NCBI GenBank assembly: GCA_011037195.1
Contig: JAAEAF010002812.1
Span: forward strand, 1 to 64,000
Source of the DNA: Triatoma infestans
Taxonomy: Eukaryota > Arthropoda > Insecta > Hemiptera > Reduviidae
Length of the DNA: 64,000 nt
Direction: 5' to 3'
Shown: in pieces, positions 1 through 10,374 of the stretch
Layout: every line of letters begins with the position of its first letter
Numbering within the stretch: the stretch's first letter is position 1
The notes under the pieces: model-generated
Seen by the model: only the letters and a program-made list of their open reading frames with translations
What the model was told of the DNA's origin: nothing
Databases searched by the model: none
Program-made: the position numbers and the translations under genes

Positions 1-199
1 AAATCAGGAAGTAATAAATTGTCTTGCTATGTCATGCAGGGCTCTCGTACAGTCGACTCAAGGATTCCCTAGCTACTCGTGGGATCAGCCATGGAGGACC
101 AACTAAATAAAAACAAAAAGAAAAGGATGAACGGGCGGGCATGTACCGCCGACACTACCAGCCGTAGTCTAAAACACAAAGGAGCTAGCTCCTAGTGAG

Positions 200-1500
200 A
201 TGGATACGCGGATAACACCCAGTACAAGTGGGATGAGCATTGCTCATCAAGTTGTGCATGCACAAACGGAGAAGCAGGCAGCTACCGCTGATGTGCATAC
301 TGAGCACCAGACCCCACAGAAGCAAGCTCCCAGGGGCAATGAAGGAATTGCCGGGTCTAGTACCACCCGAACGAGCTGTGCTTGCCAGGTGGACCAGTCT
401 CAGATGGGTAAGAAGAGCAAGGAAGGGAGCGAGAGGGCCCCCACTCATCCTCCTGGTGCAGGTAGGATGGTGCAGGCACCAGGGGAGAAAAGCGCCTCGA
501 AGGGACGATGAGGACGCTGCCGCTGCCGCCCCCGGGACAACCGGGAGCGATAGACGATCCCTTGAGGAGAGGCCTTAGCGGGGTGGGCGTTAGGTGGTAT
601 CTCCGCGCGCTTTCTGAGGGCATGAGCCCTCAGGAGGCGAGGGTGGAGGCAGAAAAGCACAAGGCGCAAGAGGGGGCAGTAGCCCACCTCAGCATGCCCA
701 AGGTAATCAGGAAAGGTATAATACACCTCCCTAGAAGAGAGATACTAAGAGAAGGAAGGTGGCACCCTCTGATCCGGTGGATCTTGCCGGCCCTCCTTAG
801 CAAGTGGCCCTATCCCATGCCAGTTTGGCCACAGCTATGCTGGTATGCAGGTGGTGAGGGTGAGGGTGTGATGCCGAGGGGTTTTCCGGAGAGGGTGCTC
901 AGTGCTGAAGAGCTGTCAGCACTAGAAGAGGCACTAGTATAGGAAATATTTCTCGGGTGGGAGCATAAGCTCCAGTTTGAGGGGATACATTTCCGTCCAG
1001 GTATGTTATGGCTGGACTGTACAAATCAGCAGACTGCGGACTGGGTGCTTCAAAAGGCATCGACATTGAGCACCTGGACGGGGGAGGAACTGGTGGCGTG
1101 CTCGGGAGAAGATATCCCGAGGATACACATCATCACGACGTTCTTTCCACGTAGTACAGGAAAGAGCACTGAGAAGATCTTTGCCATAGTCAGTGCCCAG
1201 AATGGAGGACTGAACACAATGGCGTGGAAGGTCCTTAGCTGCAAGAAGGAGAATTCGGGCCTCGTTGTGACTGCCGGTATTGACAGTCAATCGTACGAGG
1301 TGCTGAAGAGGGAGGGGTAACATATCAGGTACCTCTTTGGTAAACTTCCTGTTAGAGGACTCAAGAAGCCTGAGGGTGAAGTGGGCATCAAGGAGGATCA
1401 AGCTCCTTTGCCCCCCACCCCAGAAGAACGACACCGCGGGAGGATCGTCACTCGGAGGAGGCTTATGAAGCCCGGCGAAAGGAGAGCCTGGGAGACGTAG
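200..1500 (+). pseudogene. LINE ORF1 (gag-like, DUF4780-like C-terminal part), broken
   Basis: ORF1 of the LINE, split into pieces: 200-511, 508-942 and 1003-1320, followed by open sequence in the same frame to a stop at 1498-1500. Two in-frame stops (940-942, 1318-1320) and one frame change near 510 break it. The 5' part is rich in Gln, Thr, Ser and Lys and looks disordered. The stretch 1003-1320 has the pattern LDCTNQQTADWV, FFPRS, AQNGGLNTMAWKV, which resembles the insect LINE ORF1 domain known as DUF4780; that resemblance is from memory. ORF1 products of such LINEs bind RNA. A Glu-coding GAG/GAA run at about 1530-1570 separates it from ORF2. Confidence 0.7.
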
Positions 1501-1608
1501 ATTTCTCGTCTCTCAGGGTGAGCCTTTTAAAGGAGGAGGAAGAGGAGGAGGAAGAGGAGGAGGAGAAGATGCTCCTAGTGGAGGAGGGGGATTTTCCCCC
1601 ACCCCTCC

Positions 1609-2472
1609 ATGAACAGTCACGCCTCGGGACCAGGTACTGGGGTGGCCCAGGTGAACTTACACTATGCTAAGGGGGCATGTGCCACCATATCAAGGTTGTT
1701 CACCAAACGGCTACTAGGACTGGTGCTGATTCAAGAACCCTGGACCGTCGGGGGACAGATCTGCGGGCTGTCAGGTAAGAATGCCAAGGTAATCTGGGAT
1801 GCAAAAAGTGATAAACCTAGGGCCTGCATCCTGTTCAGGAATAATATTAATTATACTTGTCTTTCAGAATTTACGACGTGGGACCTAGTGCCTATCCTGG
1901 CCCACTTAAGATATGGAGGCAATCACCGCGCCGTTGTAGTAGCATCCAGCTACTTCGCCGGGGACAGGACTGATGTACCGCCAGCAGAGGTGCAGGAGTT
2001 GGTGGCGTACTGTCGAGAGCGGAAGCTGCTACTCCTCATTGGATGTGATGCTATAGCCCATAACAGAGTGTGGGGCAGCAAGAACGACAACAGGAGAGGT
2101 GAGTATCCCTTAGAATTTATCCTTCAATTTAATCTAGATATTTTCAATGTGGGGGCATCACCCCCCTTTGTGGCTAGAGTTAGGAGGGAAGTTCTTGATC
2201 TCACGATAAGTAGTCAGAGTATCGGACAATTCGTTCGGAACTGGAAGGTCTCGAACGAACCTTCCCCTTCAGACCATAGAATCATTATGTTTGATTTAGA
2301 GGGGCTCAGTGACGGGGAGACTGATTGGAAGAATCCCAGCCGAACAAATTGGGACGAATTTAAAACCAATTTAGGTTGTGCTCTCAGCCGTATTGGCGCT
2401 GTGAAGGTGCCACAGTGTCGGCTGGAGCTGGAGCATTATTTGGAAGAGGTTTATGGGGCAATCATAGGATAG
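1609..2472 (+). pseudogene. LINE ORF2 N-terminal APE-like endonuclease domain
   Basis: An open 287-codon segment with the exonuclease-endonuclease-phosphatase pattern that LINEs use to nick target DNA: QVN at residue 16, IQEPW with the catalytic Glu at 43, a GCDAIAHNRVWGS block, RGE, LDLTISS and SDHRIIMFD near residue 222. The block usually reads D-x-N-A-H, and here the Asn is Ile, which probably weakens catalysis. The frame closes at 2470-2472, before the RT, whereas in intact elements the endonuclease and RT share one ORF. The ATG at 1609 is only the first Met of the open stretch, and the native start may lie upstream. Confidence 0.85.
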
Positions 2473-2595
2473 CTGCCCCACTAGCAGATTACATTGTTGT
2501 AGGGATGCCCCTTGGTGGAGCAAAGAGCTGGCAAGTCTGAGGTGCGGAAGCTCTATAATAGGGTTAAGCGCACGGGAGACTAGCAAAGCTACACC

Positions 2596-3720
2596 TTGGG
2601 GCTGACTACCTACAACAAAGAAATAAGAAAAGCAAAGAGGAGTAGCTTTAGGAAATTCTGTGAGGACATTGGCTCCCTGCCTGCAGCGGCCAGATTGCAT
2701 AAAGCAATGGCCAAGCATGGCATGGGAGCTCATATGTCCATCGGGAAACCTGATGGCAGTTATACGCAGGATGGAGAGCAGAAGGCCCATCTCCTGCTAG
2801 ATACCCACTTTCCGGAAGTACAGGCTGTCAGTAGAGCCTTGATTAAACGGGGGGCGGACGGCACCATGGCGAGGTGGATGAATGAGATGTTGTCCACACG
2901 AACAGTGGAAACAACGGTGGGACAACGAACCATCAGAGTCTGTACGACTAGAGGCTGTCCCCAAGGGGAGGTTGTGTCACCCCTCATATGAAGCCTAGTA
3001 GTAGACGAACTCCTCTGCAAATTGACAGATCTCGACATCTCCTATCAGGGTTATGCCGACGATATTGTCATAATTGCTAGAGGTAAGTTCGAAGAACCCT
3101 ATAAGAAATATTACAAAGGGTTATATCCCCAATAGATGGTGCCTTTCTGTGGGGTTGGGAATTAATCCAACGAAAACCACGGTAGTCCTTTTTACCAGGC
3201 GAAGGACTCTTCCACATCTGAAAAGCATCCAGTTAGCTGGAGTCGACTTAAAGTGGAAGAAGGAGGTTAAATATCTTGGAATAACTCTTGATAGTAAGCT
3301 CCAATGGAATAGGCATGTTGAATTAACTGCACGAGTAAGGCAACTCGCGTTCTCATGGCGAGTAGGAGGGTGGCGGGCAAGTCCAGGGGATGCCCTCCTC
3401 GCATTCTTATCAGGATGTACACCATGATGGTGAGATGTATCATCACCTACGGTGCAGTAGCGTGGTATAACAGAACAACGTTCAAAAAGGTCAAGAAGAT
3501 TCTTGACAAAGTATAGCGCCTTGCGTGTCTATGCACGACGGGAGCAATGAGGACGTGTCCCACGGCAGGGATTGAGGTCATTCTCAATCTCACACCGCTC
3601 CACCTAGTGGTAGAAAGGGTTGCGAAGGGAGCCCTCCTCAGAATCTCTGGAGCGAGCGTGGGGGGATGTGGGCTAAGCTCTAGGGAGCGGAAATTTCATT
3701 CTGCCGGCTCCCTCCCCAGG
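2596..3720 (+). pseudogene. LINE reverse transcriptase, internally deleted
   Basis: The RT of the LINE. The linker 2596-2820 (ending in THFPE) joins directly to AVSRALIKRGADGTMARWM, so the fingers and the first catalytic region (the usual FDG/FDN block) are missing, roughly 300 codons by family comparison. Remaining signatures are TRGCPQGEVVSPL around 2950-2990, a stop at 2989-2991, then GYADD at 3049-3063 in the same frame. The thumb continues in another frame at 3140-3427 (LGINPTKTTVVLF, EVKYLGITLD), followed by ITYGAVAW and RLACLCTTGAM at 3430-3545. Dead as an enzyme. Confidence 0.85.
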
Positions 3721-3739
3721 AACCTTCCTAGAGATGCAT

Positions 3740-4640
3740 GACTAAGAAATATAGTTTTGTTAGGAATTTTTATACGAAGCTAATTACGAAAAGGGAGTGG
3801 AGCGAAGGATCCAGGGGTAAACAGATGGGTCTAAGACCCATCGAAGGGCCTAGAACCAAACACTCGGAACCCATGGTAGGTTTCCCAGCATCTTCCAGGC
3901 GGAAATTCACGCTATTGGAAGGTGCGTTTAGTTGAACCTTGACAGAGGATATCGGAATCAGGAGAGAGTTATCCTATCCGATAGTCAGGCGGCCATTAAA
4001 GCACTGAGTTATCATATTATCAGTTCTAAAATGGTATGGGAATGCCTAGGTAAGCTTAATAACCTAGGCAGAAGAAATAAAGTTACCCTACGTTGGGTGC
4101 CGGGACATGTCGGCGTGGAGGGCAATGAGGTAGCCGGCACCCTGGCAAAAGAAGGCGCTGCATCTCCTCTCCTTGGGCCAGAGCCCTTTTGTGGAGTCAG
4201 CGACCAAGTATTCTTAGAAGAAATCAAAAAGGAGGAGGTGGCGAATAGAGCTCGTCTGTGGAACACCATCCCGGCAATGAGGCAGGTCAAGGTCTGTCTG
4301 CGTGGATAAAACCAGGAAAGGTCGAAAGCCTGCATCAATCTGAGTAAGAACAGAATAGGTATTGTTACGAGATTCCTTACGGGGCATTGCAAACTCAGGG
4401 GACACCTGAGGAAGCTTGGCCTAGAAGATAAGAGATGATGGCACATGTAGATTCTGTGGAGAGATGGAGGAAACTCCATACATCTCCTCACAGACTGTGA
4501 TGCCGTCATTCAAAGAAGATTTAGTAGTCTGGGCCGTTACCAGATAGGGGAGGAGGAAATACCCACCCTAGAACCTTCCAGGATTTTGGGATTCCTTAGG
4601 GAGCTTAACCTGGAGGGGGTGCTGTAGATGAGCTACCTCA
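3740..4640 (+). pseudogene. LINE RNase H domain and C-terminal zinc knuckle
   Basis: RNase H type I remnant. LSDSQAAIKAL near 3975-4005 carries an active-site Asp, and RWVPGHVGVEGNEVAGTLAKEG at 4090-4155 contains the conserved WVPGH. The last catalytic Asp of the usual NExAD is Gly here (NEVAG), so a key residue is lost. The start of the domain is scrambled (3770-3930). Downstream, 4370-4530 encodes TGHCKLRGH and a Cys2..His..Cys knuckle (TCRFCGEM, then HLLTDC after a frameshift). The same knuckle recurs in fragments at 40845, 49790 and 53750, so they are relatives of this LINE. The A-rich end is at 4698-4707. Confidence 0.8.
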
Positions 4641-4707
4641 ACTTCAGCACCAGAGGGGTACAATGGATCAAACAACGGTCGCAGTGCAGAACCCTCAAAA
4701 AAAAAAC

Positions 4708-5212
4708 GAAAAATATTTTTCAGCTTTATGCCATTTCCTCTAAAACGGCTCCAACGATTTTCAATAAAATAAGTATGTTAAATACACACATAAAGAGCTA
4801 CAACATTTATTTGTCACATTTCTCTGGGTAAAGTCATTTAAGGGGGCTTTTGGTGAAGAGGATGTTTTCCTCTAAAATGCTATCTTAGTTGATTATAAAA
4901 TTGTACTATATCTACAAAAAATTAATTAGAAATAAATATGTTGCCAAAATTCGGTGATTCAAGAAAATTGGTAAACTGGAAGTGCATTTTTCTGAACAGT
5001 TTTTTCCAGTTTACCCGATTTTTGTCCTATAAAAACACCGACTAATTTCATTAAATTTGGTATACTAAGATTAGATTAGATTAATTGATGCAGGGGGGGG
5101 GGACTCAGACCCAGGCACTGCAGCCTACCCCATTTGGTATACTAACTATAAAATTTGTCAATCACAATTTTGTAAATTGCAGTAAGAGACAGTTTTGTGT
5201 GTGTGTTTCACA
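4708..5212 (+). repeat. Family H copy, right-hand part
   Basis: Family H sequence interrupted at its left by the LINE. It runs through the typical modules (AAAACGGCTCCAACGATTTT, ATTTGTCACATTTCTC, CCTCTAAAATGC) to the right end: AGTAAGAGACAG, then the hairpin and TTTCACACCAGA at 5204-5215. A G10 run at about 5093 lies in a small unrelated segment (5075-5135) that interrupts the module. Confidence 0.7.
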
Positions 5213-6150
5213 CCAGAATTCTTTACTTTCTCTTACTGCTGGCGTAACAAGAAAAATTCCGATCGTGTCATATTTTGGAAATTGAGTTTTCACGGGAAAT
5301 ATAAATGATTTCAGAACAAGTGAGTACAAAAAAGTATTTTTTTTTTTTTTAGTGTGTGTGTCACGTCTTTCTGTGAACAAAATATCTTAGAAAACGAAAA
5401 AATCACAGGAAGCGCAAACTTGATATTCCGTGTAGATACTGCCTACCAGTATCTCACTGCCTACCAGTATCTCACTGCCACCAATATCTCACTGCCTACC
5501 AGTATCTCACTGCCTACCAGTATCTCACTGCCTACCATTATCTCACTGCCACCAGTATCTCACTGCACCAGTATCTCACTGCCTATCTCACTGCCTATCC
5601 ACTGCCTACTGTAGTATCTCACTGCCTACCAATCTCACTGCTACCTATCTCACTGTACCATCATCTCACTGCCTACCAGTATCACTGCCCCAGTATCTCA
5701 CTGCCTACCTATCTCACTGCCTACCAGTATCTCACTGCCTACCAGTATCTCACTGCCTACCAGTATCTCACTGCCTACCAATATCTCACTGCCACCAGCA
5801 AGTGCAAATTTGCCTGAACCGTATTTTACAATACTTAGCGATTTTCTCGAAAACAGCTGTAACGATTTTGTTTTAACTTCGTATACTGTCTACAAACACA
5901 AATATCTATCACTTTTATTTGGAAATGTTTCCCGAAAAATTGATTTTTGTGTGTGTATGTGTGTGAGGGGGGGGGGTTCTGAAGGATTACTAGAGTTGAG
6001 CTATCCACTGAAGTACCATTTTAGTAAAATGTATGGTTCTGTCACTATAAAATATTAATATACATTAGAAGCACACCAAGAATTTAATATTTTGTGAATG
6101 TCTTTAAAACTTGTGTAAACTAGATTAATATAACATCATTTTTACTTGTC
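5203..6150 (+). repeat. Second family H copy, abutting the first
   Basis: It starts with the left end TTACTTTCTCTTACTG (5213-5228), then CGATCGTGTCATATTTT and GAGTTTTCACGGGAAAT. It continues through AAAATATCTTAGAAAACG and TTGATATTCCGTGTAG, is interrupted by the 5437-5805 minisatellite, and resumes with GCGATTTTCTCGAAAACAG at 5838. It fades out where a LINE fragment begins. The right end of one copy touches the left end of the next, giving a head-to-tail junction. Confidence 0.7.
5437..5805 (+). repeat. Minisatellite, ~18-bp unit TATCTCACTGCCTACCAG
   Basis: About 20 imperfect direct repeats of TATCTCACTGCCTACCAG, with shortened variants in the middle. The first unit arises from family H sequence (GTAGATACTGCCTACCAG), so the array grew inside the repeat. 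The array reads through as Ser/Leu/Pro/Thr repeats in one frame but is not a gene. Confidence 0.92.
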
Positions 6151-6154
6151 TGCA

Positions 6155-6590
6155 ATGGTGAGAGAGAACACCAAGACAGAAGGCAAGCTAAATTCTTTAT
6201 CAAAAAATCCTTAATTTACCAGGGGACCTAGTGAGCCATAGCCGAAGGGACATAAGGCTTAATAGTGCGTCTATTAACAGGGCATTGTAGGCTGAATAAG
6301 CACATGAACCAACTACTACTTGCAGATAACGCGTTATGCTGATTCGAGGAGGAAACCGCGGTACACATATTTTGGGAGTGTGTAAATATGTTAAAAGACA
6401 GGTTTCTTCACAACTGAGAACAAGTAATCCCCGAAGCCTTGAGCTTCATGACGGACGGAGCCGCTCTCAGCTTTAAATGCCTAATTAAGAGGGCAAAGCT
6501 GAGGATGTGCTATAATTTTAGGGGATCCACAATTGACCTCTTATTGTAGGTCGTAGTGGAATGAGGACCGCCCACCCCTTCTGTCAATTT
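6155..6590 (+). pseudogene. LINE C-terminal fragment (RNase H tail/zinc knuckle), heavily decayed
   Basis: Decayed coding sequence matching the better-preserved fragment at 56195-56930: QRQAKLNSL, SHSRRDIRLNSASINRAL-like text, HMNQLLLADNAL, then a broken knuckle and HILWECV. Several stops and frameshifts are present. The end at about 6545-6580 (GTAGGTCGTAGTGGAATGAGG) matches the 3' UTR of that family. Confidence 0.65.
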
Positions 6591-7051
6591 AAACACTTTT
6601 ATTTGAAACATTTTTCCCTGCCAGAGAAGGTGCTGGTCCTCAATCACTACCTGTATATTTATTTGAGGACATATTAGCAAATTTTGAAGTTGTAAGAAAA
6701 TTAATAATTTTTTACATAATTTTATTAACAGCAGTAAGAGATAGTGGTGCAATTGTTTCTAATTTTCAGTTCAAGTGAAATTTGTAACTGAATATTATCC
6801 GTTAAAACAAAACAAATTTTGTCATTTGAGTAAACGAAACGAGTAAACATTTCGACGAGATTAATTGAATAAATTTTTATTTTTTTTGAGAAACCCTGGT
6901 CCCGGGATCTAGTTATACATATTTCCTCTCACAATGGTGTCATACAATTTATTGATATTCTTCTAAATATTCTGGTTATTCTCTTAATTAAATATATGAA
7001 TAGAAAAATATCATATTATATAGTTATTGAAGGTACTGTCGTAAACGATAC
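6590..7051. other. Family H scrap, then unique AT-rich sequence beside the Ig exon
   Basis: 6590-6760 resembles the right half of family H (CACTTTTATTTGAAACATTT, then CAGTAAGAGATAG). From about 6770 to 7051 I see no repeat or ORF. This is probably the intron that follows the minus-strand exon. Confidence 0.45.
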
Positions 7052-7181
7052 CTGTACAAGGGGATACCCGCGTCCTCTCTGAACCAAAACACCATGTATA
7101 CTTTATCATGTCCCGGTGGTGTCACGTTACAGGCCAGTTCCACATTTTTACCCTCCACCGCTTCCACAAACTCCGTCAACA
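7052..7181 (-). CDS. Internal exon of an Ig V-set cell-surface protein (Sidestep-like)
   Basis: On the minus strand a 130-nt open segment lies between an AG acceptor (7183-7182) and a GT donor (7051-7050; CAG|GTATCG). It begins and ends with two bases of a split codon, giving 42 codons without a stop: EAVEGKNVELACNVTPP, then DKVYMVFWFREDAGIPLY. The Cys of ELAC and the Trp of VFWF are the expected B-strand Cys and C-strand Trp of an Ig V-set domain. EAVEG, CxxTPP and FWFREDxGxPLY resemble the first Ig domain of insect Sidestep-family transmembrane receptors, which act in axon guidance and synaptic partner recognition. The GC content is well above that of the flanks. The rest of the domain (second Cys) is not in the window. 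The Ig call is firm; the family name is inference. Confidence 0.72.
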
Positions 7182-7480
7182 CTGTAACAATCATTAATTC
7201 ATATTTATATAAATATATATTTCGATGATATTAAAAGATAACAATAATATACAAAATTAAATAAATCTTTTATAAAAAACATCAACTTAATGCAATATTC
7301 TCAAATGACAATATTAATAAATCTTGTCCAAACAAAGACATTTTTTAAGAAATATGTAATTTTCTCCTCTGAGCTTCTATAAACAAAAGAAAATCTGGTG
7401 TGAAGCACTCACACCGAATTTCTCATACTCTAATTAATAGAATTTAATCAAGAAATTTTCCTTAAAATTGCGACGTTAAA
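7182..7480. other. Intron-like AT-rich sequence with a family H right end
   Basis: No ORF of note. 7391-7430 carries a minus-strand family H right end (AAATCTGGTGTGAAGCACTC, then TTTCTCATACT). Upstream of the exon acceptor the minus strand has only a weak pyrimidine tract. Confidence 0.45.
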
Positions 7481-8195
7481 ATGTTTATTTGGGATGGCCG
7501 TAGATTACATTAGATTGTCCAGCTTCGGATGGGCTATAATACACCGGCACCGCAGCCATCAAAGGCTTATTGTGCCACCCCCGACTATTTTTTGTAGTAG
7601 GTGAACCCTACACTTCTAAGAAATTTAAAGGCTTTCACCATTTTACGTTACTATCTCCTCAGGTTGCAATGTACCAAAGGTTACGTAATCAAAAAGCAGA
7701 TGGGGGGCCGTTTCCTCTTCCTCCTGGCCCAGTCTGCACAAGGGTTCCGAGTTTATTAGCCCCACCTTGCACAGGGGCTTGCTGAATCTATCATGACCCG
7801 TAAGTAGCCCAGCAACCAGAGAAATCTGGTTCCTACTCAGGCTAGGGGTCACTTCGGTCCTACATTTACACAGTTTTAGCATCATCCTCTTACTGTGTAT
7901 AGCCCCTAGGCTCCCACCCCAGAGAGCCTCATGCTTGCTTCGAAGCCAGTCTCCAATAGCTGCACGGACTGCTCCACTGGTTATCCCCAGGACAGGCCCT
8001 GGACCACTGAACGGAGTATTTGCCCCGTTCCTGGCCAGTTGATCAGATGTCTCATTACCCACAATCCCTGCAGCTGTACCATATTGTCCCTAGAGAGTCT
8101 CGTCAGTGTCTCTCGACAATCCTTGACTAGGGAGGAGTGGCACTGCAAGCCTGTAGGGCTTTCAGTGCAGCCTGACTGTCCGAGCAAATGCGTAA
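7480..8195 (-). pseudogene. LINE 3' fragment with RNase H domain
   Basis: Read on the minus strand, about 8190-8060 encodes a broken SDSQAALKAL-type start (SGCTESPTGLQCHSSLVKDCRETLT in another frame). 8062-7643 then reads GNETSDQLARNGANTPFSGPGP, SKHEALWGG, TGHDRF and LCRLGQEEEETAPHLLFD. This is the WVMGH..GNExxDxLAR end of RNase H plus the Cys/His tail. The catalytic Asp in TSDQLAR is kept. It is a different subfamily from the 1-4707 LINE. 7640-7480 looks like its 3' UTR. Frameshifts at about 8060 and 7770 break it. Confidence 0.75.
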
Positions 8196-8284
8196 GACAA
8201 GGGCTGGCCGTAAAAATGGTGGAGGGGATTTTTACTTGTACACTTGAGCGGCATTATGTAGAGCGGTCTAGTCAAAACTAAGAA

Positions 8285-8660
8285 AGCTTGTACAAATTTA
8301 AATTTAAACTGACAGAACCTCTCGCCCTCCAATATCTGTCTAAAATTTATTTTTTCAGAAAAATATTTCTATCTATGTAGCAAGCATTCCATGTTTAAAG
8401 TAAATCATTGGCACCGTTTTCGAGAAATATCCAAAAATCTCAATAACCTATTTTGTAAAATCGTACTTCCGGTTAACCGATTTTCTTCAAATTTGAAATT
8501 CTATCAATGCTTCTAATTATGAATTAATATTATGTAAGTGGTAAACCACATATGATAGTGAAGTGGTACTTAGAGGAAAGCATAACGCTACTGGTTGCAC
8601 ACAACCCCGAAGAAATCAATTTTCCCGGGAAAATGTTAAGAAATAAAAGTGATAGTATTA
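8285..8660 (-). repeat. Family H fragment (minus)
   Basis: The reverse complement shows CACTTTTATTT, TTTCCCGGGAAAATTGATTT, ATGCTTTCCTCTAAGTACCACTTCA, TTGAAGAAAATCGGTTAACCGG and TCTCGAAAACGGTGCC in family order. Both ends are lost between two LINE fragments. Confidence 0.7.
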
Positions 8661-8689
8661 ATGTATGTAGATTAAATTAGATTGACAAA

Positions 8690-9060
8690 AGTGGAGGGAG
8701 AGTTTCATTCCACTTCGACCTGCATTAAGAGGTCTTAATCCCCTAAGATTATAGTACATCCTACAGCTTCGCCCTCTTTTAATCAGGCCTAGCAAATATG
8801 AAAGTGGTTCCGTCATGAAGGTGATAGCTTTGGGATTGCCTCAATTGAAGAAACCTTGTCCTCATCAGACCAGTACACTCACAAAGAATGTGTACCGGGT
8901 TTTCCACCTCGGCTTTGCAGAATCGGCATATCGTGTTATTTGCAAGTAGTAGTTGATGCATGTGCCTATTCAGCCTACAATGCCCTGTTAATAGAGCCAC
9001 TATTAGCCTTATGTCCCTCCGGCTATGGTTCAGAAGGTCCCTCGTAAATTTGGGTAAATA
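8690..9060 (-). pseudogene. LINE C-terminal zinc-knuckle fragment
   Basis: The minus strand 9000-8779 encodes ALLTGHCRLNRHMHQLLLAN, then TICRFCKAEVENPVHILCEC, a CX2C...HX4C knuckle followed by TRFLQLRQ. It is the same family as 6155-6590 and 56195-56930. The 3' UTR runs to about 8695 (CAGGTCGAAGTGGAATGAAA). It is 5'-truncated at about 9055 against family H-like sequence. Confidence 0.8.
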
Positions 9061-9627
9061 TCTTTTAATAAAGAATTTAGTGGGTAGATAGTATAGGAAG
9101 CTTAAAGCACAATTAATTACCTTCAGAGAAAGTCATGTGAGTGCTTCACACCGGAATTCGTGTTCTTTTAAACACTAGAATAAAAATAGCTTTGGAAAAA
9201 CAAAATTTAAAAATAGTTAAAGTTATTTTTTACTAACTATAAGAACAAGCTATTTTGTTTATAGGGTTAGTAAAGCGAAGGGATTGTCGTTTTATTAAAT
9301 GATTTAGTGGGGCATGTAGTGAGGTGGAGTTAAGAAACTATACTATATGCTAAATATTCTAACTGGCCGCCCTAATTCGGCCAGTTACCCGCTATGAACG
9401 GCCCTAATAATTTTAAGCATTGACACTAATGGTCGTATCGACCTTACTATGCATGAAGAGAGGTTGCTTATAGTTTAGGTTAATGGTCAATATATGGAGA
9501 TACAACCCAACAATATGTTTGTCTATTGCACTATTATTATTATTAATATTATTATTGTTATTATTATTGCTATTATTTTAATTTTTACCCTCTCTTACAC
9601 TGAAATGTAAGAAGAAATGTTTGAAGT
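9061..9627. other. Unassigned AT-rich sequence with one family H right end
   Basis: 9121-9165 matches the family H right end (AGAGAAAGTCATGTGAGTGC, then TTCACACCGGAATT). 9166-9627 shows no recognisable gene. A TTATTA-rich stretch at 9531-9580 is low complexity. Confidence 0.4.
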
Positions 9628-9683
9628 CTGTATGTGTATGTGTATGTGTATGTGTATGTGTTGTGTATGTGTATGTGTTGTGT

Positions 9684-9738
<55 letters not shown>

Positions 9739-9741
9739 GTG
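9628..9741 (+). repeat. (TGTATG)n microsatellite
   Basis: About 18 units of TGTATG with TGTGT interruptions. It sits where family H copies usually carry a (GT)n tract, just before the AAAAACGGAAAATCGCA motif of that family. Confidence 0.93.
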
Positions 9742-10085
9742 TTCACTAAAACCCAAAAACGGAAAATCGCAAAAAGCTGAAACTTAGTATTTCTTTAGGT
9801 TTTTATCAAAGGACGCAACAATATGGTTTTGGTCATAAGCGGTCGACCGGATATACCACTTTACTGAATGGATATATTTTTCAGTTATTTGCGCTTTTCT
9901 TGAAAACAGCTCCGACGATTTTCTTTAAGCTTGATATATCAGTTAATTATATAAATTGTTACCACTTTTATTTGTATCATTTTTTCAAGAAAATTCTTTT
10001 GAGGAGTGTTTTGGAGGATGAGGCTTTCCTCTAAAGTGCCATTTCAATAGATTGTATGATTCTATCATCTACATAGTATTTTTTT
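9742..10085 (+). repeat. Family H fragment
   Basis: It follows the microsatellite: AAAACGGAAAATCGCAAAAA, CCGGATATACCACTTTACTG, GCTCCGACGATTTTCTTTAA, ACTTTTATTTG and CCTCTAAAGTGCCATTTCAA, in family order. Confidence 0.75.
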
Positions 10086-10145
10086 CTTTCTCTTGGCGCA
10101 TTGACTTCAATGGTCATTAGCGCAGTTATATTTTTTTCTTTTAAT

Positions 10146-10374
10146 TTAAGGCGCGTCAACAACTATGGTCATTGGCACCCGGAGCCTTCTCAGTGTACTG
10201 CCGGCCTCCGGACAGTGTTCTCTCGTTACAGACAACAGTGTCCATCACCGGATAGTAGCTGTAGAGACTCCTAGGAAGAAAAAAATCTAAGGGCAGCATT
10301 GGACTGGAACCCGGGTCCTCCGCGTGAAAGTCCACTATGCTAACCATCAGCTATTCACTTCCCTACAATTATTT
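10146..10374 (-). mobile_element. tRNA-derived SINE, family A, copy 1
   Basis: The minus strand carries TAGCATAGTGG (box A-like) and GGTTCCAGTCC (box B with one change from GGTTCGAGTCC), then the family body CTTCCTAGGAGTCTCTACAG, GTCCGGAGGCCGGCAG and GAGAAGGCTCCGGGTGCCA. It ends in an A-rich tail at 10128-10152. It is inverted relative to the copy at 11151. Confidence 0.85.

Larger units (their letters stand above)
1..4707 (+). mobile_element. Degenerate RNase H-bearing LINE (R1/LOA/Jockey-group non-LTR retrotransposon)
   Basis: A nearly full-length non-LTR retrotransposon. Reading 5' to 3' it has a gag-like ORF1, an APE-type endonuclease, reverse transcriptase pieces, an RNase H domain, a C-terminal Cys/His knuckle and an A-run ending near 4707. 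The 5' end is at or beyond the window start. The sequence after 4707 falls in the middle of a family H module, so the LINE appears to have inserted into an existing family H copy. Several stops, frameshifts and a large RT deletion make it non-autonomous. Domain order and the linked RNase H fit the R1/LOA/Jockey assemblage; the exact clade cannot be fixed by eye. Confidence 0.85.

Noticed and set aside
1006..1434. 142-codon minus-strand ORF
   Set aside because: It is the shadow of LINE ORF1 on the other strand, which shows the recognisable ORF1 pattern.
5354..5614. ORF coding for a Ser-Leu-Pro repeat protein
   Set aside because: It is the translation of the 18-bp minisatellite; indels change the frame within the array.
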